DNA of 64,000 nt from Fibrobacter sp. UWT2 (GTDB lineage Bacteria > Fibrobacterota > Fibrobacteria > Fibrobacterales > Fibrobacteraceae): assembly GCF_900142545.1 (NCBI RefSeq), contig NZ_FRBF01000014.1:1-64000 (forward strand), written 5' to 3'. The notes under the pieces are model-generated. The model was not told the DNA's origin, did no database searches, and worked only from the letters and a program-made list of their open reading frames with translations. The first letter of the stretch is position 1; every line of letters begins with the position of its first letter. This document shows, piece by piece, positions 23,903-31,758 of this stretch. Both the position numbers and the translations under genes were made by a program.

Positions 23903-24559
23903 ATGAAAAGACAGACTTTGATTCTAATGCTTATGATGGTATTCTGTGCGGGAGGAACTTTCGCAGCTCCGAAGAAGGGAACCATGACAGACCCCCGAGA
24001 TGGCAAGACGTACAAAACGGTGAAAATCGGCAAACAGACCTGGATGGCAGAGAACCTGAACTACTGGGTACGGGACAGCCACTGCTATGGCGACAGGAAA
24101 ATTGATTTTCCTGTCGACGCTTATGCAGTAAAGGATTCTAACTGCGCCAAGTATGGTCGCTTATACACCTGGAATGCGGCCCTGAAGGCGTGCCCTACAG
24201 GCTGGCACCTGCCTAGTAAAAAGGAATTCGAGGTGTTAGCAAAGGCTGTAGGCGGCACACTAGGTAAGGACGGAGATCGCTGGAATGATGCGGGCAAAAA
24301 GTTGAAATCTGCCAGCAGTTGGATTAACAATGATGGTAAAGATCGCAGCGGTGATGACGCCTTCGGGTTCTCGGCGCTTCCTGCCGGTATCATGCAAGTC
24401 AACGAGGATTACGGCTTCAATGGCGCGTTCTTCTGGAGTTCTACAGAAAACCTTAACGGATTCGCGTACTTTATGCGCTTCTACTACGACTACGACGAGG
24501 CGTACCTATACGACAACGATAAGAACTATGGTTTCTCTGTTCGTTGCATCAAGGACTAG
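23903..24559 (+). CDS. Secreted Fibrobacter major paralogous domain (FISUMP) protein
   Basis: A 218-residue secreted protein. Residues 1-21 are a signal peptide (positively charged start, leucine/methionine core, FAA cleavage site). The rest is one FISUMP domain: MTDPRDGKTYKTVKIGKQTW, MAENLNY, YGRLYTWNAALKACPTGWHLPS, GFSALPAG and FWSSTE, ending SVRCIKD. This domain is greatly expanded in Fibrobacter, which is the strongest taxonomic signal in the window; its fold resembles formylglycine-generating/C-lectin-like domains and its function is unknown. It has its own strong promoter. Confidence 0.9.
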   Translation: MKRQTLILMLMMVFCAGGTFAAPKKGTMTDPRDGKTYKTVKIGKQTWMAENLNYWVRDSHCYGDRKIDFPVDAYAVKDSNCAKYGRLYTWNAALKACPTGWHLPSKKEFEVLAKAVGGTLGKDGDRWNDAGKKLKSASSWINNDGKDRSGDDAFGFSALPAGIMQVNEDYGFNGAFFWSSTENLNGFAYFMRFYYDYDEAYLYDNDKNYGFSVRCIKD

Positions 24560-24591
24560 GTTGCCAACAGCACTGCAAGATCATCCCATAA

Positions 24592-24762
24592 AAAAACGAA
24601 GAATTGGAAGTCGGAAATTCCGACATCAAGTCGGCTTTAAAGTCACAAATTGTGACTTTAAACGATGAACACAAGAACGGGACCGCCGGGATGAGCGAAG
24701 AAGAAATCGAGGCCGAAATCAAGGCCGCGAGAGCCGAAAGGAAAAGTAAAAAGCCTCATTGA
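24592..24762 (+). pseudogene. Internal-deletion remnant of an ORF6N gene
   Basis: An open frame between stops gives KSALKSQIVTLN, which is the ORF6N segment that precedes the conserved LPYAFTEQG block, joined directly to MSEEEIEAEIKAARAERKSK, which resembles the tail MTLNEINAEIAAVRSGK of the intact ORF6N protein (7012-8091). The start and the central several hundred codons are missing. Two perfect palindromes lie in it: GTCGGAA-A-TTCCGAC at 24610-24624 and a 23-base one at 24638-24660. Confidence 0.5.
24638..24660. repeat. Perfect palindrome in the ORF6N remnant
   Basis: Arms TAAAGTCACAA and TTGTGACTTTA around a single A. It encodes LKSQIVTL, the position occupied by LMCKKCTS and another palindrome in the intact ORF6N gene. 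Confidence 0.8.
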
Positions 24763-24772
24763 GGTCGCAAAC

Positions 24773-24811
24773 TCTCTAAGGTCGGAAAAAACGACCTTAG
24801 AGAACGCTTTT
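24773..24811. terminator. Hairpin between the ORF6N remnant and the Fic gene
   Basis: Twelve-base perfect arms (TCTCTAAGGTCG and CGACCTTAGAGA) around a seven-base loop, followed by ACGCTTTT. It separates the remnant from the convergent Fic gene and probably ends the latter. Confidence 0.7.
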
Positions 24812-25398
24812 CACTTATGCACAAACTCCAGTAGAGCCGTATAGTTTCCGCCATCGGCAGCATGCAAAGCATCTACGTAGCGCTTTCGTAAATCCGTTAT
24901 GTCAACAAGGTTTCCGTCTCCCCAATAAAGGCGATCCTCGCCCATCTGTTGCATAAGCAGGTCTGCCATCAGTCTAGAGACACGACCGTTCCCATTAGGG
25001 AATGGATGTATCAACACCAACCGATGATGTAATCGAACAGCGATTTCCGTATGCGGAAAAGTCTCATTCGCCACCCAAAATTTCACATCGTCAAACAGGG
25101 CCTTCAACTTAACGGGAATTTGGTACGGAGCAACCCCGATATTGCGTTCAGTAGTTCTGTATTCACCAGCCCACTTCCACACCTGACCAAACATTTTCTT
25201 ATGCAACTTCATCAAAAACGTATCGTTCAATATATCCTTGAGTTTGGCTGAAACAAGCCAAGTTTCCGCTTCGGATATGTTTCGCGTTTCAAGTTCGTTG
25301 AGTTCACTCCGCAACGTCACCCAGCGAGGCTTAAGTCCTTCTCGTTCTTCTGGAGTAAGTGGCGTAGAGTTGTCATCAGATGTGAAAATATCTGCCAT
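24811..25398 (-). CDS. Fic-domain protein (mobile mystery protein B type)
   Basis: A 195-residue Fic/DOC protein. The catalytic motif is HPFPNGNGRVSRLMADLL near residue 125, matching HxFx(D/N)GNGR, used in AMP or nucleotide transfer to protein hydroxyls. WKWAGEYRTTERNIG precedes it, as in mobile mystery protein B. It overlaps the start of the upstream XRE-type gene in an ATGA-like way, so the two are translationally linked, and form a toxin-antitoxin-like pair common on mobile islands. No inhibitory helix (SxxxE[G/N]) is obvious in the protein itself; the partner may supply control. Confidence 0.85.
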   Translation of the reverse strand: MADIFTSDDNSTPLTPEEREGLKPRWVTLRSELNELETRNISEAETWLVSAKLKDILNDTFLMKLHKKMFGQVWKWAGEYRTTERNIGVAPYQIPVKLKALFDDVKFWVANETFPHTEIAVRLHHRLVLIHPFPNGNGRVSRLMADLLMQQMGEDRLYWGDGNLVDITDLRKRYVDALHAADGGNYTALLEFVHK

Positions 25399-25841
25399 TA
25401 TTCATCCCATATTCGTTTTATGTTCTTTGTTATCATCTCGTTTGCAAGGTCATCTAATATATGCGGGTCCTTTGCCAACTGATCTTCAAGAGCCATATTT
25501 GCATTCACCTTGGTCAGGATTTGCGCGGCTTTTTTGCGAGCCTGTCTATCGATGGTTGCCTGTAGGGAATCCTTGGGTACAAAACCGTAAACGAAATCGC
25601 AGTCCATGCTTTGAGCGATTTTTTCCATTGTTGATATTTTGAGGTTCAATTCATTAGACTCCATCTTCGTTATGCGCGGTGACGAAACACCAAGGCGACT
25701 GGCCAGCTGTGATGCGGTCATTCCAAGAGCCTGCCGAACAGAAGAAACCCAGCTCAGCTTTCCGGTGACAGAGTTTCTCAGATGCTGCAAATCACCCATT
25801 TTTTGAGTTAAAGCCCTAAGCAACATTATACGTTGATCCAT
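25398..25841 (-). CDS. XRE-family regulator (mobile mystery protein A type)
   Basis: A 147-residue protein with a helix-turn-helix at about residues 32-75 (GMTASQLASRLGVSSPRITK, then ESNELNLKISTMEKIAQSMDC) and the FVYGFVPKDSL segment typical of mobile mystery protein A. It is the likely DNA-binding antitoxin or repressor of the downstream Fic gene. A perfect 12-base inverted repeat, TTATTAACCTTT/AAAGGTTAATAA, flanks its -10 box, fitting autoregulation. Confidence 0.85.
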   Translation of the reverse strand: MDQRIMLLRALTQKMGDLQHLRNSVTGKLSWVSSVRQALGMTASQLASRLGVSSPRITKMESNELNLKISTMEKIAQSMDCDFVYGFVPKDSLQATIDRQARKKAAQILTKVNANMALEDQLAKDPHILDDLANEMITKNIKRIWDE

Positions 25842-25842
25842 A

Positions 25843-25903
25843 TTATTAACCTTTCTATTAAATTTTCACAAATAAATATAACACAAAGGTTAATAAAAAG
25901 CAA
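25843..25903 (-). promoter_or_regulatory. mob-mystery A/B promoter with operator half-sites
   Basis: Minus strand TTGCTT (25903-25898), 17 nt, TATATT (25880-25875). A half-site TTATTAACCTTT (25896-25885) lies between the boxes and its exact inverse (25854-25843) lies just before the ATG. A related AATAGAAAAGTTAAAATTT occurs about 20 bp upstream of the -35 box. Confidence 0.7.
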
Positions 25904-25921
25904 TAAATTTTAACTTTTCTA

Positions 25922-25969
25922 TTAAAATTTTAGTCCAAGACGGCCATGTTTTCTAGAATAATCTACCAT
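25922..25969 (-). CDS. Possible 15-codon leader peptide
   Basis: ATG with AAGGAG six bases before it opens the frame MVDYSRKHGRLGLKF, ending upstream of the mobile mystery promoter. It follows a hairpin with a T run and a possible promoter at 26071-26044. It is too short to judge by sequence; the ribosome site is the only support. Confidence 0.3.
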   Translation of the reverse strand: MVDYSRKHGRLGLKF

Positions 25970-25980
25970 ATAGTGCTCCT

Positions 25981-26015
25981 TAAAAAAGAAAAAACATCCA
26001 AATTCATTTGGATGT
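25981..26015 (-). terminator. Intrinsic terminator after the gpx-ohrR operon
   Basis: Minus strand ACATCCAAA-TGAA-TTTGGATGT followed by TTTTTTCTTTTTT. It lies 89 bp beyond the OhrR-type gene stop. A promoter-like pair TTGCCA (26071-26066)/TATATT (26049-26044) precedes it, so it could also act as an attenuator for the short frame behind it. Confidence 0.75.
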
Positions 26016-26103
26016 CTGCGCACTACTTTACGGGCTTAAGTGGAATATAGAATTAGCCCCTAATTTGGCAAGGGCAAGCTTGTAAAAGATTTGTAAAAGC
26101 CAC

Positions 26104-26535
26104 CTACCCCTCAACCCCTTCCAAGACCTTGTACAGTAGGGTGTACAAGGTCTTGGCTTCGGTGTCAGAGAGGTTCACGCAGCGGGACATGGACTTGGGG
26201 ACGCTTGCAGCCTTGCGCTTGAGCGATTCACCTTGGTCGGTGAGGCTTACGGAAAGGCAGCGTTCGTCGGTTTGTTCGCGGGTGCGCTGGATGTAGCCCT
26301 TGGCTTCGAGCTTTTTCAGGAGCGGGGTGAGCGTGCCGGAATCGAGAAACAGCTTTTTGCCGAGTTCAGAGACGTTGCACTTTTTTTCTTCCCACAGCAC
26401 GAGCATCACAATGTACTGCGTGTACGTGAGGTCGAGCGGTTCCAGGTACGGGGCGTAGCGGCGCGTGATTTCTTTGGACGCGGCATACAGCGGAAAGCAC
26501 AGCTGGTTTTCGAGTTTTAGCTGGGGACAGTTCAT
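26104..26535 (-). CDS. OhrR-type MarR family repressor
   Basis: A 143-residue winged-helix regulator. LENQLCFPLYAASKEITRRY carries the peroxide-sensing cysteine (near residue 13) of OhrR proteins. The DNA-binding part has LDSGTLTPLLKKLEAKGYI and the wing REQTDERCLSVSLTDQG. In known cases organic peroxide oxidises the Cys and frees the promoter. It lies 8 bp after the glutathione peroxidase gene on the same strand, and an OhrR-like box sits upstream of that gene. AGGAG five bases before the ATG fixes the start; the longer open frame overlaps the peroxidase gene. Confidence 0.9.
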   Translation of the reverse strand: MNCPQLKLENQLCFPLYAASKEITRRYAPYLEPLDLTYTQYIVMLVLWEEKKCNVSELGKKLFLDSGTLTPLLKKLEAKGYIQRTREQTDERCLSVSLTDQGESLKRKAASVPKSMSRCVNLSDTEAKTLYTLLYKVLEGVEG

Positions 26536-26543
26536 GGGGGCTC

Positions 26544-27089
26544 CTAGAGCAGTTTCTCTACACAGGCGCGCACGGCGTCCATGTCGGCGGTGGGTTCGAA
26601 GCGCGCGACAACGTTGCCTTCGCGGTCGACCACGAACTTGGTGAAATTCCACTTGATGTCGGGATTTTTCTTGTAATCCTTGTCGATACTCTTGAGCAAG
26701 AGCGCCATGGCGGCGGCCTTTACGCCAAAACCGAAACCCTCAAAACCCTTCTGCGATTTCAGGTAGGTGTAGAGCGGCAGCTCGTCAGGGCCGTTCACAT
26801 CGGACTTTTTCATTTGCGGGAATTCGGTGCCGTAATGGAGCGTGCAGAATTCGTGGATCTCGTCGTCGGTGCCGGGGGTCTGGCCCTTGAACTGGTTGCA
26901 GGGAATGTCGATGACTTCAAAGCCCTTGTCGTGAAAGTCGGAGTACATCTGTTCAATGGGCTTGTAGTGCGGGGTAAAGCCGCAACCGGTCGCCGTGTTC
27001 ACGATGAGCATTACCTTGCCCTTGAAATTTGCGAGCGGGACCTGGTTGCCCTTGCCATCGGTGAGGGTGAAATCGTAGATGGTTGCCAT
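26544..27089 (-). CDS. Glutathione peroxidase-type thiol peroxidase
   Basis: A 181-residue peroxidase of the Gpx family that reduces organic hydroperoxides, probably with thioredoxin as donor since the catalytic residue is Cys: VNTATGCGFTPHYKPIEQMY near residue 35. CNQFKGQTPGTDDEI supplies the resolving region and WNFTKFVVDREGNVVARF the conserved Trp-Asn-Phe. GGAGG six bases before the ATG at 27089 supports the start. It forms an operon with the OhrR-type repressor; promoter and operator lie just upstream. Confidence 0.92.
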   Translation of the reverse strand: MATIYDFTLTDGKGNQVPLANFKGKVMLIVNTATGCGFTPHYKPIEQMYSDFHDKGFEVIDIPCNQFKGQTPGTDDEIHEFCTLHYGTEFPQMKKSDVNGPDELPLYTYLKSQKGFEGFGFGVKAAAMALLLKSIDKDYKKNPDIKWNFTKFVVDREGNVVARFEPTADMDAVRACVEKLL

Positions 27090-27138
27090 GATGAGCCTCC
27101 GTTTTTGGGGGTGTTTTTGACGGTATTTCACCGCGTTT

Positions 27139-27160
27139 GATTGTATACAATTTAATTTTA
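27139..27160. promoter_or_regulatory. OhrR-like operator upstream of gpx
   Basis: GATTGTATACAATTTAATTT contains the palindrome TTGTATACAA and the half-site TACAATTTAATTTTA. It closely resembles the TACAATT-AATTGTA boxes bound by OhrR in Bacillus, and lies about 50 bp before the gpx start. Confidence 0.65.
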
Positions 27161-27245
27161 TAAAATTTATCGTCAAAAGTCAATAGGGTTAAGCAAAAAA
27201 TAAGTTTAGGTCCACATTTTTTGCGAATTTTCTACATTTTCACCC

Positions 27246-27659
27246 ATGAAACGTATCGAAGTCGTTGCAGGCATTATTTGCGACGGGGCGCCACATTCAG
27301 CGGGAACCCGATTCTTTGCCACGCAGCGCGGCTACGGCGAACAAAAAGACGGCTGGGAATTCCCGGGCGGCAAAATGGAGCCTGGCGAAACCCCGCAACA
27401 GGCACTTGCCCGCGAACTCAAGGAAGAGCTCGCCATCGACGTAAGCGTAGGCGACTTTATTTGCACGGTGGAATACGACTACCCCGCTTTTCACTTGACG
27501 ATGCACTGCTTTTATTGCACCATCGCAGGCAACAAGGCGCCGGAACTCCTGGAGCACGAGGCGGCCCGCTGGCTCACCCGTGCAGAGCTGCATTCGGTGA
27601 ACTGGCTCCCTGCCGATATCGAAGTCGTCAAGGCAATCGAAAGAACTGCCCAAAAGTAG
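27246..27659 (+). CDS. Nudix hydrolase (MutT-like)
   Basis: A 137-residue Nudix protein with the full box GGKMEPGETPQQALARELKE followed by ELAI (Gx5Ex7REUxEExGU pattern, with I/D in place of the final G). The N-terminus KRIEVVAGIICDGAPHSAGT and RFFATQRGYGEQKDGWEFPG match 8-oxo-dGTP diphosphatases, which clean oxidised nucleotides from the pool. There is no ribosome site; TACATT about 9 nt before the ATG suggests a nearly leaderless transcript. It is divergent from gpx, which also fits an oxidative-stress neighbourhood. Confidence 0.9.
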   Translation: MKRIEVVAGIICDGAPHSAGTRFFATQRGYGEQKDGWEFPGGKMEPGETPQQALARELKEELAIDVSVGDFICTVEYDYPAFHLTMHCFYCTIAGNKAPELLEHEAARWLTRAELHSVNWLPADIEVVKAIERTAQK

Positions 27660-27753
27660 CGAATCTCACAAAAGCGCGCTTTTAAACGGCTTTTACACAA
27701 AAAGAAATTTACCAACGTTGTTTTTTCACTCAACGAAAGTTATTATGCAAATA

Positions 27754-27782
27754 TTGCCCATATTATAGGCCAATTATATATT
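27754..27782 (+). promoter_or_regulatory. Promoter of the beta-helix lipoprotein gene
   Basis: TTGCCC and TATATT with 17 nt between. The ATG at 27802 follows, with AAGGAG 7 nt before it. Confidence 0.65.
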
Positions 27783-27801
27783 AGAGCTAAAAGGAGTGAT
27801 T

Positions 27802-29856
27802 ATGAAGTCAATGAGGTTGCCCGCAATTGCAATTTCTGCAGTTTTGGGTTTTGTGGCTTGTTCCGACGACAAGGGAACGGATCCCAACGGTTCCGTTCCG
27901 CAGACTGATCCCTATGGCTATAATGTTCCCGGCAGCGAGATTCCGGGTGGCAATATCCCCGGTTACGAGAATCCCGGTAGCGAAATTCCTAGCGGCGATG
28001 TCCCCGGCACCGAGATTCCGGGAAATGAAAATCCTTACGGCGAGATTCCCGGCGGTGAAGTTCCGGGTGGTGAAAACCCCGGTGCAGAAATCCCGGGCGG
28101 AGATGTTCCGGGCAGCAACTTGCCTGGCGACGTTTCCAGTTCGAGCGCCCTGATTCCGGGCGACGATACCCCTATCCTTAGCTCCAGCAGCGTGGGCGGC
28201 ACCGTGCCGGGTACTAATCCGGGCGGCGAATCCGGTGACGACGAAAACGACAACGAAGATTCCAGAACACTGGACGGCACGCAGATTCTCCTGAAGCTTT
28301 CTGGCACCTCGGCCACCGTCGAAAACAATAACGGCTGCGTCGAAGTTGCAGACAAAGCTGCAACAATTACCTGCCCGGGCGCCTACTACGTAACGGGCGA
28401 ATCTTCTGACTTCCAGGTGGTCGTAAACACTCCGGCCGCTGAAAAAGAAGGCAACACCGGCATTTACCTCTACAATGCCACCTTGAAAAGCTCTAACGCC
28501 CCGATTCTCGTGAAGAACGCCGACAAGACGGTGATTCACTTGGTCAAGGGCACCACCAACGTGGTCGAAGATGGCAACGGCAATCATTTGTTCACCAAGA
28601 TCAACGGCGCTCAGGACACCGCAAAGGCCGCGATTTACTCCCGCGACGACTTGAACATCAAGGGCGCAGGCACCTTGACCGTCAAGGGCAAATTCAGGAA
28701 CGGTATCCAATGCAGCAACGATCTTAAAATCAAGAACGGCAACATCACTGTCGAAGCCGAAGAAAATGCCGTCAAGGGCAAGGGCAGCCTCCAGATTTCG
28801 GGCGGCACGCTGAACCTTACCGCCAAAAAAGGCGACGGCCTCGAAAGTGACGAATGCGAAGAAGTCAATGGCGAATGCAAGAACATCGTCGAAGGCAAGG
28901 GCATCATCGATATCAGGGGCGGCAATATCACCATCAAGGCCGGCGACGACGGTATCGACGCAGCCAACTACGTGATGATCAGCGATTCCACCGAAGCATC
29001 CAACGTCAAGGTGACTGCTACGGGCAAGGGACTTGTTGCCGAAAAGTATATCTATGTCAATGGCGGCACGCTCGACGTAAAATCCGAAGGCGATGACGCC
29101 CTGCACACCCACTGGCAAATCTATATGAACGGCGGCGATGTCACGATCAACGCAAAGGACGATGGCATCCATGCGGATTCTGCCCTGTACATGAAGGGTT
29201 CCACCATCAACGTAGTCACTGCTAATGAAGGTATTGAATCTTACAAGATTTTTGCTGAAGGTGGCATCACCTCGACATTCGCAACAAACGACGGTTGGAA
29301 CGGTGCCGGTGGCCCGAAGGAAAACTCCGGTCAGTATGCAGCGTTTAGCGAAAGCGGTGGCCATATCGTCGTGAGCGGTGGCTACCACTACATCAGCGCA
29401 AAGGGCAACATGGTCGACGTATTCGATGCGAACGGCTCCGGAAAGATGACCGGCGGCGTGCTGATTCTCGAAATCACCGGCGAAAGCTACGAGAACATGG
29501 GCGGCTTCGGCGGCGGCTGGGGCGGTGGATTCCCCGGCGGTGGCGGCGGCATGGGCGGCGGTAGCGGCGGATGCTCCTCCAACATGGCAGGCGGCTTGAT
29601 CGATACGGATGCCGGCTTCGAAATTACCGGAGGCGTACTCCTTGCATTCGGCAACTACTCCACGGACCTCCCCAAGTGCGCCACTGTTACCTACAACAAC
29701 ACCAGTTACTACGGCTCCGACAAGGCGGCATTCAAGCCCACCTACCAGGGTAACGCGATTATCTACGGCGGCGAAGTAACATCGGTTGCGCAGGTACAGA
29801 CGAACGGCTGGACAGAAGTCAAGTTCCCCAACGGCGTAAGCTACATGCACAAGTAA
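27802..29856 (+). CDS. Carbohydrate-binding beta-helix lipoprotein (Cthe_2159-like)
   Basis: A 684-residue lipoprotein. The signal ends in the lipobox GFVACS. Residues about 30-110 are a low-complexity linker of units such as PGSEIPGG, PGYENPGS and PGGEVPGG, followed by serine-rich stretches. The body from about residue 155 consists of parallel beta-helix turns (repeats of GGxxxxxAxxDGI type, e.g. IKAGDDGIDAANYV and NAKDDGIHADSALY) and a glycine-rich loop GGFGGGWGGGFPGG. This pattern matches the Cthe_2159 family, known to bind cellulose or pectic polymers. It is probably anchored in the outer membrane and faces the substrate. The ATG at 27802 is chosen for its AAGGAG site. Confidence 0.8.
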   Translation: MKSMRLPAIAISAVLGFVACSDDKGTDPNGSVPQTDPYGYNVPGSEIPGGNIPGYENPGSEIPSGDVPGTEIPGNENPYGEIPGGEVPGGENPGAEIPGGDVPGSNLPGDVSSSSALIPGDDTPILSSSSVGGTVPGTNPGGESGDDENDNEDSRTLDGTQILLKLSGTSATVENNNGCVEVADKAATITCPGAYYVTGESSDFQVVVNTPAAEKEGNTGIYLYNATLKSSNAPILVKNADKTVIHLVKGTTNVVEDGNGNHLFTKINGAQDTAKAAIYSRDDLNIKGAGTLTVKGKFRNGIQCSNDLKIKNGNITVEAEENAVKGKGSLQISGGTLNLTAKKGDGLESDECEEVNGECKNIVEGKGIIDIRGGNITIKAGDDGIDAANYVMISDSTEASNVKVTATGKGLVAEKYIYVNGGTLDVKSEGDDALHTHWQIYMNGGDVTINAKDDGIHADSALYMKGSTINVVTANEGIESYKIFAEGGITSTFATNDGWNGAGGPKENSGQYAAFSESGGHIVVSGGYHYISAKGNMVDVFDANGSGKMTGGVLILEITGESYENMGGFGGGWGGGFPGGGGGMGGGSGGCSSNMAGGLIDTDAGFEITGGVLLAFGNYSTDLPKCATVTYNNTSYYGSDKAAFKPTYQGNAIIYGGEVTSVAQVQTNGWTEVKFPNGVSYMHK

Positions 29857-29902
29857 AAAATCTGACGAACCGCATTTAGAACAAAAGTTTATGGGAAAAC
29901 AC

Positions 29903-29939
29903 AAGTGCCCGCCGGTAAAACCGGCGAGCACTTTTTTAG
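29903..29939 (+). terminator. Terminator after the beta-helix lipoprotein gene
   Basis: AAGTGC with GCCGGT and ACCGGC with GCACTT arms, then TTTT. It lies about 45 bp past the stop and may also serve the convergent esterase gene. Confidence 0.8.
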
Positions 29940-29982
29940 GAGGTATATAGGAAATTCTTTTGCGGATTCTTGTTGCGGTTCC

Positions 29983-31500
29983 TTAGAACTGTTCGAAGAA
30001 CTTGTGGACTTCTTCGGGCACCCAAGTGCTTTCCCAGTTCCAACCCACGCCCATGTTACCGGTGTCGTGAGCAGTCCACTGGTGGTCACCCGGCCAGCTA
30101 CACCACTTGACGGGGAAGCGTTCGTCGACCGTCGTGAAGTCGTAGCAGACGTGGCCCGTATTGCCGCTTACTTCCTTAGGCTTTTCGGAGCTAGCGTCGG
30201 TGAAGTCACCGTTCGCATCGGCCTTGCCGTTACGCTTCAGAATTCGCGGAAGAGCGCTATTCTTGGCACGATTGTAATCGCAGCGGCCATCGTTCACGCC
30301 ATGAACGTTCATCCAGGCAATCGGCAGGTTCTTCATGTTGTTGCCTTCAGGCAGCCAGATGTTGTAATCAGCCACGGCGTAAGTAGCGGCAGCACGCACG
30401 CGACTCTGCATGTCTTGCATCAAGGAGTAGCTGAACATGGCGCCGTAGCTGAAGCCCGTAATGAACACGCGGCTCGTATCGATACAGTAGTTTTCGTTCA
30501 GAGTAGTAAGCGTCTGGGCGAAGAAGTCATGATCGCCTTGGCCCTTGTTCCACAGACCGCCAATGGCATCGAGCGAGACAAAGATGTAGTCGCCGTTCTT
30601 GTCGAGCACCTGCTGGCCGTAATACGGAGTGGGGTGGTCATAGTCGGCGTTGTGGTGCACGAAGTCTTCGCCGGAGCTACCGTAGCAGTGCAATGCGAAA
30701 AGCACCTTGTGTGGTTTCGTGTTGTCGTAGTTCTTGGGCAAGGTGATAAAGTATTTGCGGCTATCGCTGCCAACCTGTATCTGGAACTGGTCGCCGTTTT
30801 CGACGCTCTTGACCTTTTGCAACTTGGAATTGCTGCCACAGCCCTTACTCGGGGTGGGCGCATTACCGAGTGCGTAACCGAACTTGAAGGTTTCTTCGGT
30901 TGACTCTTCGTTCATCTTGATTGCGACGGTCGTATCGAGATTCGGGAGGAACACCTTTACGGTTTCGTAGCCTTCGAACGCGACACTCAAGGTATCCTTT
31001 TCGACGCCGTCGACCTTCATGAGTGCCTTGCCGCCTTGCTTAAAGGAGCCCGAATAGTTGCCTGTGGCGTTAAAGCGGATGGATTCTTGCGCCGAGCCGA
31101 GCTTGACGCGGGCCAGATAAGTGCCCTGCGACTTGATGACGGAATTCAGGTCCACCGAACCGGAACCTTGCAGCGTCTGCGCAAATACCTGGTTTCCGAC
31201 CATGTCGAAAACTTTGACCTGCACCGGGGTGGCGCCACTTTGCGTAAAGTTCAAGACGCCATTGGCCAGGCTGAAGTTGCCGGCGCTACGAGCCGCGCTC
31301 AAATGGGACGATTCTTCCTTGAAGGTGAATTTGCCCTGGGCGTCAGTGGTGGTGGCCTTGTTCCTTTTGAGAAGCTTTACATCTGCACCTTGAATGGCGT
31401 TGCCGTCTTTAGTGGTGACAGTACCGTTTAAGGTATATGCAGACGACATTCCGCAAAATGCCAAGAGGCATGCAGCCGTAATTAGATTAGGCGCTTTCAT
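29983..31500 (-). CDS. Secreted CE1-type esterase (feruloyl/acetylxylan esterase-like)
   Basis: A 505-residue secreted enzyme that probably removes ester side groups from hemicellulose. Signal peptide at residues 1-21. Residues 22-75 are a carboxypeptidase-regulatory-like fold (TTKDGNAIQGADVKLLKRNK). Residues about 85-150 form a tail-like module with VKVFDMVGNQVFAQTL, similar to the C-terminal module of the GH enzyme at 34424. The alpha/beta-hydrolase part from about residue 235 has FALHCYGSSGED, the nucleophile elbow GFSYGAMFS (Ser near 353), Asp in GVNDGRCDY and His in PGDHQWTAHD. It is close to polyhydroxybutyrate-depolymerase/feruloyl-esterase types; the exact substrate cannot be read from the sequence. 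Confidence 0.87.
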   Translation of the reverse strand: MKAPNLITAACLLAFCGMSSAYTLNGTVTTKDGNAIQGADVKLLKRNKATTTDAQGKFTFKEESSHLSAARSAGNFSLANGVLNFTQSGATPVQVKVFDMVGNQVFAQTLQGSGSVDLNSVIKSQGTYLARVKLGSAQESIRFNATGNYSGSFKQGGKALMKVDGVEKDTLSVAFEGYETVKVFLPNLDTTVAIKMNEESTEETFKFGYALGNAPTPSKGCGSNSKLQKVKSVENGDQFQIQVGSDSRKYFITLPKNYDNTKPHKVLFALHCYGSSGEDFVHHNADYDHPTPYYGQQVLDKNGDYIFVSLDAIGGLWNKGQGDHDFFAQTLTTLNENYCIDTSRVFITGFSYGAMFSYSLMQDMQSRVRAAATYAVADYNIWLPEGNNMKNLPIAWMNVHGVNDGRCDYNRAKNSALPRILKRNGKADANGDFTDASSEKPKEVSGNTGHVCYDFTTVDERFPVKWCSWPGDHQWTAHDTGNMGVGWNWESTWVPEEVHKFFEQF

Positions 31501-31701
31501 AAACTTGTTGACTCCTTATTTGTTTGCTCCACAACAAGCACATCCTCTATAAAACTAATCTATAGCTAGGCCGAAATCGCATAGGGAAACGCTTTGCCCA
31601 TGGACGATCCGTCTATAAAAATATGTTTACGTACGCTAAATTTGCCGAAAAACCTTTAATTTGTATCCAAACTTTTATTTCGGATGTAATAAAAATAAAA
31701 G

Positions 31702-31751
31702 TTGAAATTAAGATTTTTTTTTCTATATTTGGGCGCGCCAAATTAATTTGG
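31702..31751 (+). promoter_or_regulatory. Promoter and palindrome before the 316-residue secreted protein
   Basis: TTGAAA (31702-31707), 16 nt, TATATT (31724-31729). The perfect palindrome CCAAATTAATTTGG (31738-31751) follows and overlaps the GGAGG site, so it could be an operator or an RNA hairpin that hides the ribosome site. GGCGCGCC precedes it. The remaining gap 31501-31701 is AT-rich, with no coding sequence seen. Confidence 0.55.
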
Positions 31752-31758
31752 AGGAAAT

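Noticed and set aside
23762-24559. Longer start for the FISUMP gene
   Set aside because: The consensus promoter lies inside the upstream part, and the ATG at 23903 has a ribosome site and a perfect signal peptide.
27808-29931. Open frame of 707 codons opposite the beta-helix lipoprotein gene
   Set aside because: Repetitive, compositionally odd product that follows from the glycine-rich repeats on the coding strand. No start signal.
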